Of a DNA stretch of 64,000 bases, positions 60,105 to 64,000 are shown one piece after another. The translations under genes were made by a program, and so were the position numbers. Numbering within the stretch: the stretch's first letter is position 1; every line of letters starts with the position of its first letter. The notes under the pieces are model-generated. The model made no database searches, was not told the origin of the DNA, and worked only from the letters and a program-made list of their open reading frames with translations. Source of the stretch: Bradyrhizobium iriomotense (GTDB lineage Bacteria; Pseudomonadota; Alphaproteobacteria; Rhizobiales; Xanthobacteraceae); NCBI RefSeq assembly GCF_030160715.1, contig NZ_BSOW01000016.1:1-64000 (forward strand). The letters run 5' to 3'.

Positions 60105-63100
60105 TTAAGCCCTTGCCAGCGACGGGGCGAACACGACCTCGATCAGCGTGCCGGTGTTCGCCGCGCTCTTGATGTTGAACCTGGCGCGGTTGGCTTCGAC
60201 CAGCGCCCGCGTCAGGGACAGGCTGAGGCCGGCGCTTTCCGAGGCGTCCGAGGGCGGCGGGGTGCGGAACGGCTCCATGGCGGCGGCGACTTCCCTCTCG
60301 GAAAGGCCATGGCCGGTGTCGCGGATGCGAAGTGCGACCTCGCCGCGGTCGGTGAGCGCGGTCGAGACGATGACCTGGCCGCCGGCGCTCGCGAGCCGGA
60401 TCGAATTGCCGATCAGGTTCATGGTGATCTGCCGCAGCGCGCGGGCATCGGCCGAGACCTGCGGCAGCGCATGCGCGAGCGAGGTGCGGATGATGATGCG
60501 CTCGCGGTTGGCCTGCGGCTGCATCACCGTCACACACGCCTCGACGAGATCGTTGAGATTGACATTGCCGAAGGTGAGATCGAGCTTGCCGGTCTCGATC
60601 CGCGAAAGCTCCGAGAGATCGGCGATGATCGCGATCACGCGCTCGCCGGAGGCGCGGATGTCCTTCATGTAGTCGCCGTAGCGCTCGTTGCCGAGCGAGC
60701 CGAAGCGCTCGGAGATCATCACCTCGGCAAAGCCGATGATGGCGTTGAGCGGGGTGCGGATCTCGTGGCTGATGCGCGCCAGCATGTCGGCCTTGGCGCT
60801 CGCCGCGCCGTCGGCGAGGCGCCGTGCCTGCTTCAATTCGCTCTCGCCCTTCTTGCTCTGGGAGAGATCGCGGAACACGGCGAAGAAGTTCGGGCCGTCG
60901 GGCTGGGTGCGGCCCATGATCATGGCGAGCGGAATGACGCCGCCCTTGCTTTCGCGGCCCAGCACTTCGCGGCCGTGGTCGAGCAGGCTCGCGATGTTGC
61001 CGCCCCTGATGCTGTCGAGATAGTCGATGACCACGCGCTGGCTTTCCGGCGCGAACAGCGTAGTGAGGTTCTGCTGCAGCAGCGCCTCGCCGTCATAGCC
61101 GAACAGCGCCTCGGCGCTGCGGTTGCAGGCGTGGATGTTGCCTTCGGCATCGAACATGATGATGCCCTCGGCGGTGGTGTCGAGGATCGCGGCGAGATCT
61201 TCCGCATTGGCCTGGCCGGCCTCATACTCCGGCTCTTCCTCGAACGCGGGCTCGGGCTCTTCCGTAGCGACGACGGATTCGGTGACGACGGGCGCTGCCT
61301 GCGGCAGCTCGCAGATCAGCGCATGCGCGCTGTCGCCGTCCCATGTGATGGTGTGCAGGCGGGCGTCGGTCGCATCGGAGTCTTCGGTCGTGCTGATCGT
61401 CACCGGCGTGCCGGCCTCGGACGTGCTGCTTTCGGAGGAGACGCCCGGCGCGACGTAGAGCGCGTCCAGCCCGCCGGCTTCCTCCAGCGCATTCAGGCTG
61501 GCATGGCCGACGCGCGCGAGGAAGGCGGGGTTGGCGTAGAGCAGGCGGTCGAGCCGGTAGATCAGGATACCCGTCGGCACGAGATCGAGCAGCGCGCGGT
61601 CGCGCAAGGGTTCGCCGCGCGGCGGCGGCTCGGGCTCGGTCAGCCACTCGGCCTGCGCGCGCGGCGCTTCCTCTGCGGGCGGGGCAGGCGGCTCCTCGAT
61701 GGTCGCCTTCGTTGTCTCTTGCGGCTCGACGGAGGCTGCGGCCGCGTCCCGCTCGCGCTCGAGCCGTTCGGACAATTGCCGCGCGAGCTCGTTGAAGGCG
61801 GAGTTCTCGACCGGCGTCAGCACCGGCGATTTCGTGTCGCCGAGCGGGCGGAACGGCACGACGTTGGGGGGCGTTTCCACTTGCTTATCCAAATCGGCTT
61901 GTTGTGAATTCGCGTCGGTGAAAGGTTCGGGCTGTTCGGCAATGGGCTCTGGAATGTCGGATGCGGCCGGCGGCGGCTCGGGCTCCGGCTCCGTGACGGG
62001 CTCGATCGTGTCGGCCGAGAGGCTTTGCGGCGTGGGCGGATCGGTGAACAGCTCGAAGCGCCGCAAGGCAGCGAGCCGGTTGAGGCCGTCGAGATCGCGG
62101 CAGACGCCAAAGCCCTTGAAGCCCGCGAAATTGCGCAGCCGGTCGTAGATCGGAATGCCGGCGAGCTCGACCGGCAGGCGTTCGCCGCCATCGACCGGCC
62201 AGTTCACGATGATGCCGGCCCAGGTGTCGCGCGTGGCGAGGGCCTTGGCGACGCGCCCCTCCGGATCGAGCGCATATTCTTGCGCGATCTCCGACCACAG
62301 GCGGCCGAAGCCGGCGGCAGTGTGCGCGCCCATCAGGCGGGTGAAATCGTCCGAGCCGAGCACGAAGCGGCCGACCGTATCCATCTGCCACAGGAAGCGC
62401 ATCGGCTGATTGCGCGGCGTGGCGGGCGCGTCCGCAAGTTGGGGCGGCTGGTCCATCGCCGCGCTGATCGGCTCGGCTTTTGGCGAGACAATGTCTTCGG
62501 CCGGGTTATCAACCGCTTCTTTGCTCGCAGAAGTTTCGGCTGCGGGCGTCTCCGGCGCCTCCTCAGTGGGCGCCTCGGCTTCGGGCGGCTCGGCAAAAGC
62601 GTCGAACAGCGCGAATTCGGCCGGTGCCTCGTTGACCAGCGCCGGCTGCTCGTAGTCGGGCAGCGGCGGCGTTGCGGGCGGCTCGACGGCAGGCGGCTCG
62701 GACGTCGTCTCCGGTACGATATCTCGCGGCTCCTGCGCGCCTTGCGCTGCGCCGGGCTCGTACAGCGCGACGAGGCCGGTATCGGCCCCGAGGCCAACCC
62801 GTTGCAGCACCATGTGGCCGATGCCGAGCGGCGTCTCGGCCCGCCCTTGCGCGAGCGCAGCGCGACGCAGCTGATCGAGGCCTGCCGCGGTGAGATCGGG
62901 AAAGCCGAGCAGGACGCGCGCGGTCTCGCTCGCGCCGATGAACAGGCCGTCCGGTGCGAAGGCCGCCATCGGCACATCAGCGCCTTCGACGAGGCGCCGG
63001 AGCCGCTCGACCAGCGGCATGACGCGGCCGCTCGTCGACATCGCAGCGACCAGCACGCCCTGGCTGCCGTCGGGAAATTCGAGCCGCGCGCAGGCGCAGG

Positions 63101-63398
63101 TCATCAGCGTGCCGAGCGCGCTGCCAAAGCCGCGCAGCCGCTCCAGCCGCACCGCGCCGCCGGGCACCAGGCGGCGGCCGAGCTGCGCGACCTGGCGGCG
63201 GTGCGGATCGGCCGGCCCGAAGGTCTTTTTGGCGAGCTCGACGGCATTGGCCGCGCCGAACAGTTTTGCGCCGACCGGATTGGCCCAGACCACGCGCGCG
63301 CCGTCGATCGACCACAGCCACGCCGGCAAGACGGAGGTCGCATGCACGGCCAGCCGCGGATCGCCCACGCCTCGCAACTGGAAATCCGAACTATTCAT
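60105..63398 (-). CDS. Large PAS sensor histidine kinase, PdhS/PleC-like
   Basis: 1097-aa cytoplasmic kinase without membrane segments. The N-terminal 230 residues contain two PAS-like folds. A long Pro/Glu-rich region with scattered PAS-like blocks follows (about 230-730), then a clear PAS at about 735-845 (LAAILDTTAEGIIMFDAEGN), HisKA with LARISHEIRTPLNAIIGFAE (His near residue 875) and HATPase. The N box (MNLIGNSIRLAS) and G1 (RIRDTGHGLSERE) are intact; G2 is degenerate (ESAGLSLSLTRALVEANRA, where PleC-type kinases have GTGLGLPL). The end of the HATPase matches the PleC/DivJ/PdhS cell-cycle group. Confidence 0.85.
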   Translation of the reverse strand: MNSSDFQLRGVGDPRLAVHATSVLPAWLWSIDGARVVWANPVGAKLFGAANAVELAKKTFGPADPHRRQVAQLGRRLVPGGAVRLERLRGFGSALGTLMTCACARLEFPDGSQGVLVAAMSTSGRVMPLVERLRRLVEGADVPMAAFAPDGLFIGASETARVLLGFPDLTAAGLDQLRRAALAQGRAETPLGIGHMVLQRVGLGADTGLVALYEPGAAQGAQEPRDIVPETTSEPPAVEPPATPPLPDYEQPALVNEAPAEFALFDAFAEPPEAEAPTEEAPETPAAETSASKEAVDNPAEDIVSPKAEPISAAMDQPPQLADAPATPRNQPMRFLWQMDTVGRFVLGSDDFTRLMGAHTAAGFGRLWSEIAQEYALDPEGRVAKALATRDTWAGIIVNWPVDGGERLPVELAGIPIYDRLRNFAGFKGFGVCRDLDGLNRLAALRRFELFTDPPTPQSLSADTIEPVTEPEPEPPPAASDIPEPIAEQPEPFTDANSQQADLDKQVETPPNVVPFRPLGDTKSPVLTPVENSAFNELARQLSERLERERDAAAASVEPQETTKATIEEPPAPPAEEAPRAQAEWLTEPEPPPRGEPLRDRALLDLVPTGILIYRLDRLLYANPAFLARVGHASLNALEEAGGLDALYVAPGVSSESSTSEAGTPVTISTTEDSDATDARLHTITWDGDSAHALICELPQAAPVVTESVVATEEPEPAFEEEPEYEAGQANAEDLAAILDTTAEGIIMFDAEGNIHACNRSAEALFGYDGEALLQQNLTTLFAPESQRVVIDYLDSIRGGNIASLLDHGREVLGRESKGGVIPLAMIMGRTQPDGPNFFAVFRDLSQSKKGESELKQARRLADGAASAKADMLARISHEIRTPLNAIIGFAEVMISERFGSLGNERYGDYMKDIRASGERVIAIIADLSELSRIETGKLDLTFGNVNLNDLVEACVTVMQPQANRERIIIRTSLAHALPQVSADARALRQITMNLIGNSIRLASAGGQVIVSTALTDRGEVALRIRDTGHGLSEREVAAAMEPFRTPPPSDASESAGLSLSLTRALVEANRARFNIKSAANTGTLIEVVFAPSLARA

Positions 63399-63750
63399 CC
63401 AACCGGCTTGTTCTCGTGGTCACGCAACTCTTGATCGTCGTCCTTGCCGCGGGAACGGCAGCGTTAAGAAAAGGTTAGTATCGCCTGCGCGCGCCGGCAG
63501 GTCCACTTCCGCCGGCCACGCAGAGCGACCATAAGCCGCGATAACCTTAATCTTGCTGAACCCGCAAGCCCGCCCGTGCGTTGCATGTGGGCAATCGGCT
63601 GTGGGGCGTTACGGAAGCGGGCCATCGCGCCGTGTCCGTGTCATAGCGACCAGGCCATCCGCCGCGACGCTGGCGGCGCTTCCAAAAAAACGGCGGCCCA
63701 ATGAAGGGCGGCCAAGGCTTAAGAAAGACCAAAGCAACAGGAGTGGCAGC
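63399..63750. other. Intergenic region between the kinase and phasin genes, 352 bp
   Basis: Divergent promoter region. No additional gene with a ribosome binding site was found; a short GC hairpin CCGCCGCGACGCTGGCGGCG lies near 63660. Promoters of both genes should be here but I cannot assign boxes confidently. Confidence 0.5.
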
Positions 63751-64000
63751 ATGAGCGAACCAGCCCATGAACGTTTTGAGATTCCGCAGGAGATGCGATC
63801 CATGGCGGAGACGAGCTTCAAGCAGGCGCGTGATGCGTTCGAGAAATTCCTTGGCGGCGCCCAGGCTGCGGCCGGCTCGATCGAGGAGCGGGGCGAAAGC
63901 ATGCGCGCCGGCGCCAAGGACATCTCTACCAAGGCGCTCTCGTTCGCCGAGACCAACGTGCAGGCCTCGCTCGACTACGCCCAGTCGCTGATCCACGCCA
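63751..64000 (+). CDS. Phasin family protein (3' end outside window)
   Basis: First 83 residues of a phasin: MSEPAHERFEIPQEMRSMAE, then TSFKQARDAFEKFLGGAQAA, then SIEERGESMRAGAKDISTKA and LSFAETNVQASLDYAQSLIH. The helical pattern (FEKF, ALSFAETNVQASLDYAQ) is the phasin_2 domain of proteins that coat polyhydroxybutyrate granules. Start at the ATG at 63751 with AGGAG 7 nt upstream. Confidence 0.9.
   Translation, partial: MSEPAHERFEIPQEMRSMAETSFKQARDAFEKFLGGAQAAAGSIEERGESMRAGAKDISTKALSFAETNVQASLDYAQSLIHA

Noticed and set aside
59913..61907. 664-codon plus-strand frame opposite the histidine kinase
   Set aside because: Shadow of the HisKA/HATPase coding region and begins inside an intergenic repeat; no protein-like pattern.

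Overview
The window reads as chromosomal DNA of a Bradyrhizobium-like alphaproteobacterium (Bradyrhizobiaceae, order Hyphomicrobiales). The evidence is high GC, the cpoB-tilS-ftsH order, a GapR-type DUF2312 gene, a split three-gene pntAA-pntAB-pntB transhydrogenase next to a 50-aa aa3 oxidase subunit IV, an S21 with a long Gly/Arg tail, FixK2-type boxes, and several copies of an interspersed palindromic repeat whose arms read GCATGATCCGGAAAAGTG and TAAAGCGCGATGA. I see no rRNA, tRNA, CRISPR array, prophage, transposase or replication origin. Most of the window is ordinary core and accessory chromosome.

Layout. 1-9.3 kb: cell-envelope and housekeeping genes (cpoB end, tilS, ftsH), a large GT-C-like membrane protein, a lone Flp pilin, a TetR regulator, pyruvate kinase and a DUF1036 secreted protein. 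9.4-12.6 kb: DUF1244, gapR, a class III adenylate cyclase fused to TolB-like and TPR regions, and DUF1801. 12.7-18.7 kb (minus strand): two cell-wall proteins (DUF882 and an L,D-transpeptidase) and an orphan NtrC-type regulator. 18.8-24.1 kb: oligoendopeptidase F and a 1001-aa patatin-like membrane lipase. 24.3-31 kb: oxidase subunit IV, pntAA-pntAB-pntB, an unannotated 56-aa gene, an alpha/beta hydrolase, a Ca2+/H+ antiporter, a cupin and a membrane-anchored Ala/Pro-rich protein. 31-38.3 kb: a TPR lipoprotein, rpsU, aqpZ, purEK, a diguanylate cyclase, a cluster of very small genes including two DUF465 paralogues, and an LhgO-like oxidase. 38.4-49.9 kb: a PAS-GGDEF-EAL protein, a divergent GlpD-like dehydrogenase, a Pot-type ABC transporter lacking a binding protein, and a convergent sugar-type ABC transporter lacking an ATPase. 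49.9-53.6 kb: an AsmA-like protein and scoAB.

53.8-59.9 kb is the most coherent functional island. It holds nirK-nirV (copper nitrite reductase and accessory protein), hemN (anaerobic coproporphyrinogen oxidase), a DUF1858 protein with a CxxCxxxC motif, nnrR (CRP/FNR regulator without cysteines) and nnrS (membrane protein of the NO response). The two divergent intergenic regions (nirK/hemN and nnrR/nnrS) carry FNR/FixK2-type palindromes placed where class II activator sites would be. Together they suggest a low-oxygen/NO regulated nitrite-reduction module. The window ends with a 1097-aa PdhS/PleC-like histidine kinase and the start of a phasin gene.

Non-coding structure is a notable part of this window: five copies of the two-module palindromic repeat (one supplies the scoA stop codon), three or more other Bradyrhizobium-style intergenic inverted repeats, several clear intrinsic terminators, and operator-like palindromes upstream of the TetR gene and of the sugar ABC operon. 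Function assignments rest on motif and family recognition by eye; no database search was run.
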